From Mycolicibacter heraklionensis (GTDB lineage Bacteria > Actinomycetota > Actinomycetes > Mycobacteriales > Mycobacteriaceae), in the NCBI RefSeq assembly GCF_019645815.1, contig NZ_CP080997.1:124001-188000 (forward strand): DNA of 64,000 nucleotides, given 5' to 3'. The notes below the pieces were generated by a model. It was not told where the DNA came from. It saw only the letters and a program-made list of their open reading frames with translations, and did not search any database. Below, in pieces: positions 24,454 to 32,828 of this stretch (within the stretch, counting starts at the first letter, position 1; each line of letters starts with the position of its first letter). Made by a program: the position numbers and the translations under genes.

Positions 24454-24909
24454 ATGAGTGTCCCGCCCGCGCCGGAAGGGTTGACCAGCCAGGACTTTCC
24501 GGTGCACTGGCCGGTGCTGACCCGCTGGGCCGACAACGACATGTTCGGCCACCTCAACAACGCGGTGTACTACCAGCTGTTCGACACCGCGATCAACGGC
24601 TGGATCGCCGCCCATGTCGATATAGACCCGGTCGCGATGCCCGAGCTGGGGGTGGTCGCCGAATCGGGCTGCCGATTCCTGGGCGAACTCGCCTTCCCGG
24701 ACCGGCTGGCGGTGGGGCTGGCGGTGACCCGGCTGGGGCGCAGCAGTGTCACCTACCGGCTCGCGGTGTTCCGCACACCGGATGACGCCGGCGCCGTCCC
24801 GCTGGCCGCGCTCGGGCACTGGGTGCACGTCTATGTCGACCGCACCACCCGGCGGCCGGTGCCGATCCCCGACGGTATTCGCGCGTTGCTGGCCACCGCC
24901 CAGGTTTAG
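24454..24909 (+). CDS. Acyl-CoA thioesterase, 4HBT family (Rv0163-like)
   Basis: A 151-residue single-hotdog thioesterase. The hallmark TRWADNDMFGHLNNAVYYQ has the catalytic Asp at residue 27 or 29 and the GHxNN turn. The C-terminal half (ALGHWVHVYVDRTTRRPVP) completes the fold, which works as a tetramer in relatives. It matches Rv0163 in order and size. It is divergent from adhE1 with 14 bases between starts and 36 bases before the next gene. Confidence 0.85.
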   Translation: MSVPPAPEGLTSQDFPVHWPVLTRWADNDMFGHLNNAVYYQLFDTAINGWIAAHVDIDPVAMPELGVVAESGCRFLGELAFPDRLAVGLAVTRLGRSSVTYRLAVFRTPDDAGAVPLAALGHWVHVYVDRTTRRPVPIPDGIRALLATAQV

Positions 24910-24945
24910 CTCGGCGGCAGTTTCGTCGGTGGCTATGCTCGGCGG

Positions 24946-25386
24946 GTGCCGCTCGTGAGTAAGACCGTCGAAGTCGCCGCCGACGCCGCCACGATCATGG
25001 GGATCGTGGCCGATTTCGAGGCGTACCCGCAGTGGAACGAAGAGGTCAAAGGGATTTGGGTGCTGGCGCGCTACGACGACGGCCGGCCCAGCCAGCTGCG
25101 GCTGGATGCGTCCTACTCCGGCTTCGACGGCACCTTCATCCAGGCGGTGTACTACCCCAGCGCGACCCAGATCCAGACCGTGCTCCAGCAGGGCGATCTG
25201 TTCAGCACGCAGGAGCAGCTGTTCTCGGTGGTCGAGATCGGCCCCACCACGTTGCTCACCGTCGACATGAACGTCGAGACCGAGATGTCGGTGCCCAAGC
25301 CGATGCTCAAGAAGGCCTTCAGCAACGCATTGGACTACCTGGCTGACAATCTCAAACGGCGCGCCGAAGAACTGGCTTCGGGCTAG
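24946..25386 (+). CDS. TB18.5: SRPBCC-fold lipid-binding protein, TB18.5 (Rv0164)-like
   Basis: A 146-residue START/SRPBCC-type protein, very similar to the M. tuberculosis Rv0164 text I remember: SKTVEVAADAATIMGIVADF, YPQWNEEVKGIWVLARYDDG, QGDLFSTQEQLFSVVE. The fold has a hydrophobic cavity for lipid or polyketide-like ligands; the exact ligand is not known. The start is GTG 24946 (GTG 24955 is possible). It ends 20 bases before fadD5; in M. tuberculosis the repressor gene mce1R lies between these two on the other strand and is absent here. Confidence 0.85.
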   Translation: MPLVSKTVEVAADAATIMGIVADFEAYPQWNEEVKGIWVLARYDDGRPSQLRLDASYSGFDGTFIQAVYYPSATQIQTVLQQGDLFSTQEQLFSVVEIGPTTLLTVDMNVETEMSVPKPMLKKAFSNALDYLADNLKRRAEELASG

Positions 25387-25406
25387 CACGAAGCGGGAGA
25401 CCCGAA

Positions 25407-27095
25407 TTGAGCCACCCAACCGTCGACCCCGCCGAGCAGCCCTACCGCGCTCGTCGACAGAACTGGGTCAACCAGCTGGACCGGCACGCGCTGATGACAC
25501 CGGACGCCCCGGCACTGCGGTTCCTGGGCCAGACCACCACCTGGTCGCAGCTGCGTGATCGGGTTGGCGCGCTGGCCGACGCCCTGAGCCGCCGCGGGGT
25601 TCGCGCCGGTGACCGGGTGATGATCCTGATGCTCAACCGCACCGAGTTCGTCGAGTCGGTGCTGGCCGCCAACATGCTGGGCGGGATCGCGGTGCCGGTC
25701 AATTTCCGGCTCACCCCGCCGGAGATCGCCTACCTGGTCACCGACTGCGAGGCCAGGGTGCTGATCACCGAACCGGCACTGGTGCCGGTCGCCGCCGGTG
25801 TGCGAGAGCTGACCGGACTGCTGGACCACGTGGTGGTGGCCGGCGGTTCAGCGAGGCTCGACGGAGGAGAGGCGAAGCTGGGACCGCCGCATGAGCCCGG
25901 AGCGCCGGCCGATGAGGCGGCGGGCCTGCTCGCCTACGAAGACCTGATCAGCGAGACAGGCGAGCCGCACGCCCCGGTGGACATCCCCAACGACTCACCG
26001 GCCCTGATCATGTACACCTCGGGGACCACCGGCCTGCCCAAGGGAGCGGTGCTCACCCACACCAACCTGGTCGGTCAGACGATGACCGCGCTGCACACCG
26101 CCGGAACCGGCACCTCCGACGTGGCCTTCATCGGTGTGCCGTTCTTCCACATCGCCGGTGTGGGCAACCTGTTGCCCGGCATGTGGCTGGGCATCCCGAC
26201 CGTCATCAACCCCCTCGGCGCTTTCGACGCCGGCCAACTGCTCGACGTGCTGGCCGCCGAGAAGGTCACCGGCATCTTCCTGGTGCCGGCTCAATGGCAG
26301 GCGGTCTGCGCCCAGCAGCAGGCCAACCCGCGCGACATCCGGTTGCGGACCATGTCGTGGGGTGCGGCGCCGGCCTCCGACGCCTTGCTGCGACAGATGG
26401 CCGAGACCTTCCCCGGCACCAAGATCCTGGCGGCCTTCGGGCAGACGGAGATGTCGCCGGTGACCTGCATCCTGCTCGGCGAGGACGCCACCAGAAAGCT
26501 CGGTTCGGTCGGCACGGTCATCCCGACCGTCTCGGCCCGGGTGGTCGACGAGCAGATGAACGACGTCGCGGTCGGCGAGGTGGGCGAGATCGTCTACCGG
26601 GCGCCCACCCTGATGAGCGGCTATTGGAACAATCCGGAGGCCACCGCCGAGGCCTTTGCCGGCGGCTGGTTCCACTCCGGCGACCTGGTCCGGATGGATG
26701 AAGAGGGCTACGTCTGGGTGGTCGACCGCAAGAAGGACATGATCATCTCCGGTGGCGAGAACGTGTACTGCGCCGAAGTGGAGAACGTGCTGGCCGATCA
26801 CCCCGATATCGCCGAGGTCGCCGTCATCGGCCGCCCGGACGAGCGATGGGGCGAGGTACCGATAGCGGTCGCCGCGCTGTCCCGGGCCGGCCTCACCCTG
26901 GCCGACCTCGACGATTTCTTGACCAAGCGGCTGGCGCGCTACAAGCACCCCAAGGCGCTCGAGATCGTCGACGCCCTGCCCCGAAACCCGGCCGGGAAAG
27001 TGCTCAAAACGGAACTGCGCATTAACTACGGGACGGCTCAGGGATCCGAGCGGGGCAGCACCCCAAGCGATGCCGCGCGAAACACCGATGAGTGA
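25407..27095 (+). CDS. fadD5: Fatty-acyl-CoA synthetase FadD5
   Basis: A 562-residue adenylate-forming acyl-CoA synthetase and the first enzyme gene of the mce1 operon. The P-loop YTSGTTGLPKGAV is near residues 203-215; FFHIAGVGNLLPGM, SWGAAPASDALLRQM, AAFGQTEMSPVT and the hinge-region WFHSGDLVRMDEEGYVWVVD follow; the catalytic Lys is in LPRNPAGKVLKTEL. The text is close to Rv0166. It activates fatty acids, probably those brought in or recycled by the Mce1 system. The start is TTG 25407; no other in-frame start gives the expected N-terminus. Compared with Rv0166, residues about 150-180 carry an extra Gly/Pro-rich loop. Confidence 0.92.
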   Translation: MSHPTVDPAEQPYRARRQNWVNQLDRHALMTPDAPALRFLGQTTTWSQLRDRVGALADALSRRGVRAGDRVMILMLNRTEFVESVLAANMLGGIAVPVNFRLTPPEIAYLVTDCEARVLITEPALVPVAAGVRELTGLLDHVVVAGGSARLDGGEAKLGPPHEPGAPADEAAGLLAYEDLISETGEPHAPVDIPNDSPALIMYTSGTTGLPKGAVLTHTNLVGQTMTALHTAGTGTSDVAFIGVPFFHIAGVGNLLPGMWLGIPTVINPLGAFDAGQLLDVLAAEKVTGIFLVPAQWQAVCAQQQANPRDIRLRTMSWGAAPASDALLRQMAETFPGTKILAAFGQTEMSPVTCILLGEDATRKLGSVGTVIPTVSARVVDEQMNDVAVGEVGEIVYRAPTLMSGYWNNPEATAEAFAGGWFHSGDLVRMDEEGYVWVVDRKKDMIISGGENVYCAEVENVLADHPDIAEVAVIGRPDERWGEVPIAVAALSRAGLTLADLDDFLTKRLARYKHPKALEIVDALPRNPAGKVLKTELRINYGTAQGSERGSTPSDAARNTDE

Positions 27096-27310
27096 GGTGG
27101 CGGCACGTTACTCTCCGGTAGGAAGCCCGCGTAGGTTCCGCCCGTTCGATGTCCTTCTCACGGAGACATCAGGTATGGTCCGATGGTCGCCAAGGGCACT
27201 TCGGGCCGATAAGGTGACGCGGGTCTCGCTGAACGACGGACGGGAGAAGACACTGTGCGACGCGGTTCCTTGCTGAGTCGTGCGGCGGGATCTCTGGTGA
27301 GGGGGGTGGT
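27096..27310 (+). promoter_or_regulatory. fadD5-yrbE1A intergenic region
   Basis: A 215-base gap without a convincing gene in an otherwise tightly packed operon. In M. tuberculosis the equivalent gap contains a second mce1 promoter. TATGGT near 27174 is a possible -10, but no -35 stands out. With mce1R missing, this gap is the likeliest place for control of the transporter genes separately from fadD5. Confidence 0.35.
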
Positions 27311-28114
27311 GTGACGGCTCCAGCGCGTCCTCGTGTCGCCGACTTCCTCCGGGATCGGGTGCTGCCGCCGCTGATCATGGTCGGCGGATTCTTCAGAATG
27401 TGTGCCCTGACCGCCCGCGCGCTTTTCGTACGCCCGTTCCAATGGCGCGAGACCCTGCAGCAGGGCTGGTTCATCACCAGTGTCGCCATCATTCCGACCA
27501 TCGCGGTCGCCATTCCGCTGACCGTGCTGCTGGTCTTCACACTGAATATCCTGTTGGCGCAGTTCGGTGCTGCCGACGTTTCCGGCGCCGGCGCCGGTAT
27601 CGCCGCCGTCACCCAGTTGGGGCCGCTGGTCACCGTGCTGGTGGTCGCGGGCGCCGGCTCCACCGCGATCTGTGCCGACCTGGGTGCGCGCACCATCCGC
27701 GAGGAGATCGACGCGATGGAGGTACTCGGCATCGATCCGATCCATCGACTGGTGGTCCCCCGGGTGATCGCCGCGACCGTGGTGGCCTTGCTCCTCAACG
27801 CCTTGGTGATTGTGATCGGCTTGACCGGCGGCTTCCTCTTCGGTGTCTACCTGCAGAACGTGTCCGGCGGCGCCTATCTGTCCACGCTGACTCTGCTCAC
27901 CGGGCTGCCCGAGGTGGTCATCTCGACGGTGAAAGCCAGCGTGTTCGGACTTATCGCGGGCTTAGTCGGCTGCTATCGCGGACTTACCGTCCGCGGCGGC
28001 TCCAAGGGTCTGGGCACCGCCGTCAACGAAACAGTCGTGCTGTGCGTGCTTGCGTTGTTCGCCGTGAACGTGGTGCTGACCACCATCGGCGTGAAGTTCG
28101 GAACGGGGACCTGA
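27311..28114 (+). CDS. yrbE1A: Mce1 permease subunit YrbE1A
   Basis: A 267-residue MlaE-family integral membrane protein and one of two permease subunits of the Mce1 lipid importer. Five or six hydrophobic helices are visible (for example VAIPLTVLLVFTLNILLAQF, VVALLLNALVIVIGLTGGF). The conserved EIDAMEVLGIDPIHRLVVPR loop is the EExDA region that contacts the MceG ATPase. The text matches Rv0167. The start is GTG 27311. It heads the block of overlapping yrbE-mce genes. Confidence 0.93.
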   Translation: MTAPARPRVADFLRDRVLPPLIMVGGFFRMCALTARALFVRPFQWRETLQQGWFITSVAIIPTIAVAIPLTVLLVFTLNILLAQFGAADVSGAGAGIAAVTQLGPLVTVLVVAGAGSTAICADLGARTIREEIDAMEVLGIDPIHRLVVPRVIAATVVALLLNALVIVIGLTGGFLFGVYLQNVSGGAYLSTLTLLTGLPEVVISTVKASVFGLIAGLVGCYRGLTVRGGSKGLGTAVNETVVLCVLALFAVNVVLTTIGVKFGTGT

Positions 28115-28115
28115 C

Positions 28116-28985
28116 ATGTCGACATCGACAGTAGTTCGGGGACGCTTTCCCGGGCTGGTTGCGAACTACCAGCGCTACGTCGGGATGGCCGGCCGCGGAC
28201 TCGAAAGAAGCGGCCGGCTCGGCTGGTTCTCGGTAACCGCCCTCCGGCAGATCCCGTGGGCGCTGCGCCGGTACCGCACCGAGACGCTGCGTCTGGTCGC
28301 TGAACTGGGCATGGGCACCGGCGCCATGGCCGTGATCGGCGGCACCGTCGCCATCATGGGCTTCGTGATGCTGGCCGGCGGCTCGCTGATCGCGATCCAG
28401 GGCTTCACCTCGCTGGGCAACATCGGTGTGGAGACCTACACCGGTTTCGCCGCGGCCTTGGTCAACGTCCGTGTGGTCGGCCCGGTCAACGCCGGTATCG
28501 CCCTGGCTGCGACGGTCGGGGCGGGAGCCACTGCCGAACTCGGCGCGATGCGCATCAGCGAGGAGATCGACGCCCTCGAAGTGATGGGGATCAACTCGAT
28601 CGCCTACCTGGTGTCCACCCGCGTGGTGGCCGGCTTCACCGTGATCATCCCGCTGTACGCACTCGCGCTGATCATGGCGTTCGCCGCACCGCAGATCGTC
28701 ACCACACTGTTCTTCGGACAGTCGTCGGGTACCTACGACCACTACTTCCGAACGTTCTTGCGGCCCGACGATGTGTTCTGGTCGTTCATTGAAACGATCT
28801 TGATCGCGGTGGTGGTCATGGTCACCCACTGCTATTACGGCTTCAACGCCAGTGGTGGTCCGGTCGGCGTCGGTGCCGCGGTGGGCCAGTCGATGCGCCT
28901 GTCCCTGATCACGGTGCCCACAGTCGTGCTGCTCGCAGCGTTGGCGCTCTACGGCGTCGACCCCAACTTCAACCTAACGATGTGA
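28116..28985 (+). CDS. yrbE1B: Mce1 permease subunit YrbE1B
   Basis: A 289-residue MlaE-family permease that pairs with YrbE1A in the inner membrane. It has the matching cytoplasmic loop ISEEIDALEVMGINSIAYLV and the tail CYYGFNASGGPVGVGAAVGQ seen in YrbE B-type proteins. An N-terminal cytoplasmic amphipathic stretch (about 60 residues) precedes the first membrane helix. The start ATG 28116 follows the yrbE1A stop directly and its end overlaps the mce1A start (GTGA). Confidence 0.93.
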   Translation: MSTSTVVRGRFPGLVANYQRYVGMAGRGLERSGRLGWFSVTALRQIPWALRRYRTETLRLVAELGMGTGAMAVIGGTVAIMGFVMLAGGSLIAIQGFTSLGNIGVETYTGFAAALVNVRVVGPVNAGIALAATVGAGATAELGAMRISEEIDALEVMGINSIAYLVSTRVVAGFTVIIPLYALALIMAFAAPQIVTTLFFGQSSGTYDHYFRTFLRPDDVFWSFIETILIAVVVMVTHCYYGFNASGGPVGVGAAVGQSMRLSLITVPTVVLLAALALYGVDPNFNLTM

Positions 28986-30202
28986 CGCGTATGGCAACCG
29001 GGAAGCAGAACAAAGTGCACAACCCGCCGTTCCGGCTCGCGGGCGTGGTGACCTTCGCCGTCCTGGCGCTGATCGGCGGCCTGGTCTACGGCCAGTTCCG
29101 TGGGGCCTTCACGAAGACGACGTCGCTGACCATGGTCGCCCCGCGCGCCGGTCTGGTGATGGACCCGGGCGGACCGGTGACCTACAACGGCGTCCAGATC
29201 GGGCGCGTGGCCGACATTGCGCCGACCGAGTACGAGAACAAGCCGGCCGCCAAGTTCACCCTCGACGTGAACCCCAAGTACCTCAAGCTGATTCCGTCCA
29301 ACGTCAAAGCCGACATTTTGGCTACCACGCTGTTCGGCAACAAGTACGTGTCGCTGACCGCCCCGGAACACCCGGCGCGGGAACGCATCACCAGCAAGAA
29401 CATCATCGCGACGTCGGTGACGACGGAGCTCAACACGCTGTTTGAGACCATCAACAACCTGTCCGAGCACGTGGACCCGATCAAGCTGAACCTGACGCTG
29501 CACGCCGCAGCCGAGGCGCTGACCGGGTTGGGCGACAAGCTCGGCGAATCGCTGGTCAACGGCAACGCGATTCTCGACGACGTCAACGCGCGGATGCCGT
29601 CCTTCCGCCGCGACCTGAAGGGTTTCGCAACCCTGGGCGAGGTCTACGCCGACGGCGCACCGGATCTGGTCGGCTTCCTGGACTCCTCGGTGGTGACCGT
29701 CAAGACCATCACCAACCAGCAGAAGGAACTGGACGCCGCGTTGCTGGGCGCCGCCGGGGTGGGCAACCTCGGGGCGGATGTCACCCAGCGGTTCGGGCCG
29801 TACTTCCGTGCGCAGTTCTCCGACCTGGTCTCGGTGTCGGCGCTGTTGGACGAGTACAGCCCGGAACTGTTCTGCGCCATCCGCAACCTGGCCAATGGAG
29901 GACCCAAGGTCTACGACTTCCTGGGCGGCGACGGCTACTCGCTCGCCACCAACAGTGAGCTGGTCGGTCCGGCCAACCCCTACATCTACCCCGAGAACCT
30001 GCCGCGTTACAACGCCCGGGGTGGGCCCGGCGGTGCGCCGGGCTGCTGGCAGGAGATCACCCACGACTTCTGGCCGGCGCCTTACCTGGTGGCCGACACG
30101 GGAGTCAGCCAAGCGCCCTACAACCACTTTGATACCGGATCGCCCCTGGCCATTGATTACGTCTGGGGTCGCCAAGTCGGGGATTACACGATCAACCCAT
30201 GA
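28982..30202 (+). CDS. mce1A: Mce1A substrate-binding/tunnel protein
   Basis: A 406-residue MCE-domain protein with one N-terminal membrane anchor (residues about 18-38). The MCE domain (about 45-125) contains MVAPRAGLVMDPGGPVTYNG and VQIGRVADIAP, the beta-barrel that forms part of the lipid tunnel. The helical Mce region follows. Compared with the 454-residue M. tuberculosis protein the C-terminal tail is shorter, ending at VWGRQVGDYTINP. The start is GTG 28982 (ATG 28991 is also possible), overlapping yrbE1B. Confidence 0.92.
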   Translation: MTRMATGKQNKVHNPPFRLAGVVTFAVLALIGGLVYGQFRGAFTKTTSLTMVAPRAGLVMDPGGPVTYNGVQIGRVADIAPTEYENKPAAKFTLDVNPKYLKLIPSNVKADILATTLFGNKYVSLTAPEHPARERITSKNIIATSVTTELNTLFETINNLSEHVDPIKLNLTLHAAAEALTGLGDKLGESLVNGNAILDDVNARMPSFRRDLKGFATLGEVYADGAPDLVGFLDSSVVTVKTITNQQKELDAALLGAAGVGNLGADVTQRFGPYFRAQFSDLVSVSALLDEYSPELFCAIRNLANGGPKVYDFLGGDGYSLATNSELVGPANPYIYPENLPRYNARGGPGGAPGCWQEITHDFWPAPYLVADTGVSQAPYNHFDTGSPLAIDYVWGRQVGDYTINP

Positions 30203-31227
30203 ACATCACCAGAACCGCCCTCAAACTCGGCGCCGTCGGCTCGGTGCTGCTGCTCTTCACGGTCGGCCTCGTCGTGGTCTTCGGGCAGATCCGGTTCGAC
30301 CGGACGGCCCGCTACTCCGCGGAATTCAGCAATGCCAGCGGCCTGCGTCAGGGGCAGTTCGTGCGTGCCTCCGGGGTGGAGATCGGCAAGGTCAAGAGGG
30401 TCCGACTGGTCGACGGCGGCCGTCGGGCGGTGGTGGACTTCGACGTCGACCAGTCACTGCCGCTGTTCCAGTCGACCACCGCGCAGATCCGCTACGACGA
30501 CCTCATCGGCAACCGCTACCTGGAGCTCAAACGGGGCGAGGGTGAGGGCGCCGACCAGCGGTTGCCCATCGGCGGATTCATTCCTGCTTCCCGTACCGAG
30601 CCGGCGCTGGACCTGGACGCATTGATCGGCGGTTTCAAGCCGGTGTTCCGGGCGCTGGACCCGGAGAAGATCAACACCATCGCGTCCACCATCGTCACGG
30701 TCTTCCAGGGCCAGGGCGGCACCATCAACGACATTCTTCAGCAGACCGCTCAGCTGACAGCTCACATCGCCGACCGGGATGCGGCGATCGGCGAAGTCGT
30801 CAAGAACCTCAACGTCGTCCTGGACACCGCGGTTCGCCATCGCCAGACCTTCGATGAAACGGTCGACAACTTCGACAAACTGGTCAAGGGTCTGAACAGC
30901 CACGCCGACCCGCTGGCGAACGGCACCGCGGAGTTCGGTAACGCCGCCGGCAATCTGGCGGATCTGCTGGCCGACAACCGCACCCAGTTGCACAGCCTGT
31001 TCCCGGTCGCCGGTCCGGAGCCGCCGGACCGGCTCGCCGATGTCGACGAGCTGCTGCAGAAGATTCCGAGGGCGTTGAAGTTGATCGGGCGCACCGGGGT
31101 CTACGGTGACTTCTTCAACTTCTACCTCTGCGACGTGACTATCAAGCTTCCTGGATTGCAGCCGGGCGGGCCGGTGCGAAACGCTCGGTTGTGGCAGCAA
31201 CCGACGGGGAGGTGCACGCCTCAGTGA
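30199..31227 (+). CDS. mce1B: Mce1B
   Basis: A 342-residue MCE-family protein, anchored by one N-terminal helix (VLLLFTVGLVVVFGQI). MCE-domain text is YSAEFSNASGLRQGQFVRAS and IRYDDLIGNRYLEL. The C-terminal half is helical (IADRDAAIGEVVKNLNVVLD). In Mce complexes one copy each of A-F forms a hetero-hexameric tunnel reaching from the YrbE permease toward the outer envelope. The ATG at 30199 overlaps the mce1A stop by four bases. Confidence 0.92.
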   Translation: MNITRTALKLGAVGSVLLLFTVGLVVVFGQIRFDRTARYSAEFSNASGLRQGQFVRASGVEIGKVKRVRLVDGGRRAVVDFDVDQSLPLFQSTTAQIRYDDLIGNRYLELKRGEGEGADQRLPIGGFIPASRTEPALDLDALIGGFKPVFRALDPEKINTIASTIVTVFQGQGGTINDILQQTAQLTAHIADRDAAIGEVVKNLNVVLDTAVRHRQTFDETVDNFDKLVKGLNSHADPLANGTAEFGNAAGNLADLLADNRTQLHSLFPVAGPEPPDRLADVDELLQKIPRALKLIGRTGVYGDFFNFYLCDVTIKLPGLQPGGPVRNARLWQQPTGRCTPQ

Positions 31228-32828
31228 GGACTCTGGAACCGCCCAACCGGGCACGGATCGGCATCATCGGTGTCGCCACAGTGGCGTTGGTAACCCTGGT
31301 GGGGCAGACCTTCACCACGGTGCCGATGCTCTTCGCCGAACCGAGTTACTTCGGACAGCTCTCCGATAGCGGCGGCCTGAACGCCGGCGACAAGGTGCGC
31401 ATCTCCGGCGTGGACGTCGGCAAGGTACAAGATCTGTCGATCGAGGGCGACCACGTGCTGGTGAAGTTCTCGGTCGGTGCCAACCCGATCGGCAGCGACA
31501 GCCGGATCGGGGTCAAGACCGACACCATCTTGGGCCGCAAGGTGCTGTCGATCGAGCCCAAGGGTGAGCGCCGCATAGCGCCGCAGGGTGTGCTGCCGTT
31601 GGGCCAGAGCACCACCCCCTACCAGCTCTACGATGCGGTCTTCGACGCCACCAAGGCCGCCTCCGGCTGGGACATCGACACGGTCAAGAAGTCGTTGAAG
31701 GTGCTGTCGGAGACGGTCGATCAGACCTACCCGGACCTGAGCGACGCGCTCGACGGCGTCGCGAGGTTCTCCGACACCATCGGCAAACGTGACGACGAGA
31801 TCACTCACCTGCTGGCACAGACCAACCAGGTCGCGAGCGTTATCGGTGACCGCAGCAACCAGATCGACGCGCTGCTGCGCAATACTCAGACCCTCTCGGC
31901 AGCAGTGAACCAGCGCAGCCAGGCGATCTCGGCGTTGCTAGGCAACATCGCCTATTTCGGCGAACAGGTTCAGGGCCTGGTCCGCGACAATCCGGGTCTG
32001 GATCTGAACCACGTCTTCGAAGAGGCCTCCACCATCACCGACATGCTGGTGCGGCGCCAGGATGACCTGCGGGAGATGTTCACCATCCTGGGCAGGTACC
32101 TGACGATCGTGAACGAGGCGATGGCATCGGGCCCCTACTTCAAGGTCTCGACGCTGAACCTGATCCCGTACTGGATCCTGCAGCCCTGGGTGGACGCGGC
32201 GTTCAAGAAGCGTGGCATCTCGCCCGAGGAATTCTGGCGCAACGCCGGCCTGCCGGAGTTCCGTTACCCCGACCCGAACGGAAATCGGTTCGCCAATGGT
32301 GCACCGCCGCCCGCTCCGCAGGTGCTTGAGGGCACCCCCGAGCACCCCGGGCCGGCCGTCGCGCCCGGTTCGCCGTGCTCGTACGCACCTGCCGCGGGCA
32401 TGTTCCCGACTCCGGGCAACCCGCTGCCATGCGCCAACTTGGACCCGAACGACGGCCCGTTCGGACGGAGCGGACCGTACCCGGGGCCGACCGATGTGTT
32501 GGTCTCGCCGCCCAACCCGGACGGCATCCCGTCGTCGCCGGGCATCTCGATCGCGGGTCGTCCGGGCGAGACGCCGCCGGTGGTGCCGGGCACGCCGGTT
32601 CCGATGCCCGACGCCAACCCGGGCGGGCGTTCGGAGCCGATGGGCCCGGTCGCCGGTCCGGCTCCCGCCAACCCGGGCGCGGCACCCCCACCGGCACCGC
32701 GGGCACCCGGTCCGCCTGTTCCGCCTGGACCCGGCAACCAGCTACCGGCACCGTTCATCACGCCTGGTGAAGGCGGCAACAGCCAGCCCGGTGGCGGCGG
32801 TGGCGCAAGAGGGAGTGAGCGTCCGTGA
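31224..32828 (+). CDS. mce1C: Mce1C
   Basis: A 534-residue MCE protein whose first 340 residues are the anchor, MCE domain (YFGQLSDSGGLNAGDKVRIS; SIEPKGERRIAPQG) and helical region with ISALLGNIAYFGEQVQGLV. The last about 170 residues are Pro/Gly-rich (PPPAPQVLEGTPEHPGPAV onward) and likely disordered, as in other Mce C subunits. The GTG at 31224 overlaps the mce1B stop (GTGA) and is preferred over the upstream ATG at 31191, which would extend far into mce1B. Confidence 0.9.
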   Translation: MRTLEPPNRARIGIIGVATVALVTLVGQTFTTVPMLFAEPSYFGQLSDSGGLNAGDKVRISGVDVGKVQDLSIEGDHVLVKFSVGANPIGSDSRIGVKTDTILGRKVLSIEPKGERRIAPQGVLPLGQSTTPYQLYDAVFDATKAASGWDIDTVKKSLKVLSETVDQTYPDLSDALDGVARFSDTIGKRDDEITHLLAQTNQVASVIGDRSNQIDALLRNTQTLSAAVNQRSQAISALLGNIAYFGEQVQGLVRDNPGLDLNHVFEEASTITDMLVRRQDDLREMFTILGRYLTIVNEAMASGPYFKVSTLNLIPYWILQPWVDAAFKKRGISPEEFWRNAGLPEFRYPDPNGNRFANGAPPPAPQVLEGTPEHPGPAVAPGSPCSYAPAAGMFPTPGNPLPCANLDPNDGPFGRSGPYPGPTDVLVSPPNPDGIPSSPGISIAGRPGETPPVVPGTPVPMPDANPGGRSEPMGPVAGPAPANPGAAPPPAPRAPGPPVPPGPGNQLPAPFITPGEGGNSQPGGGGGARGSERP

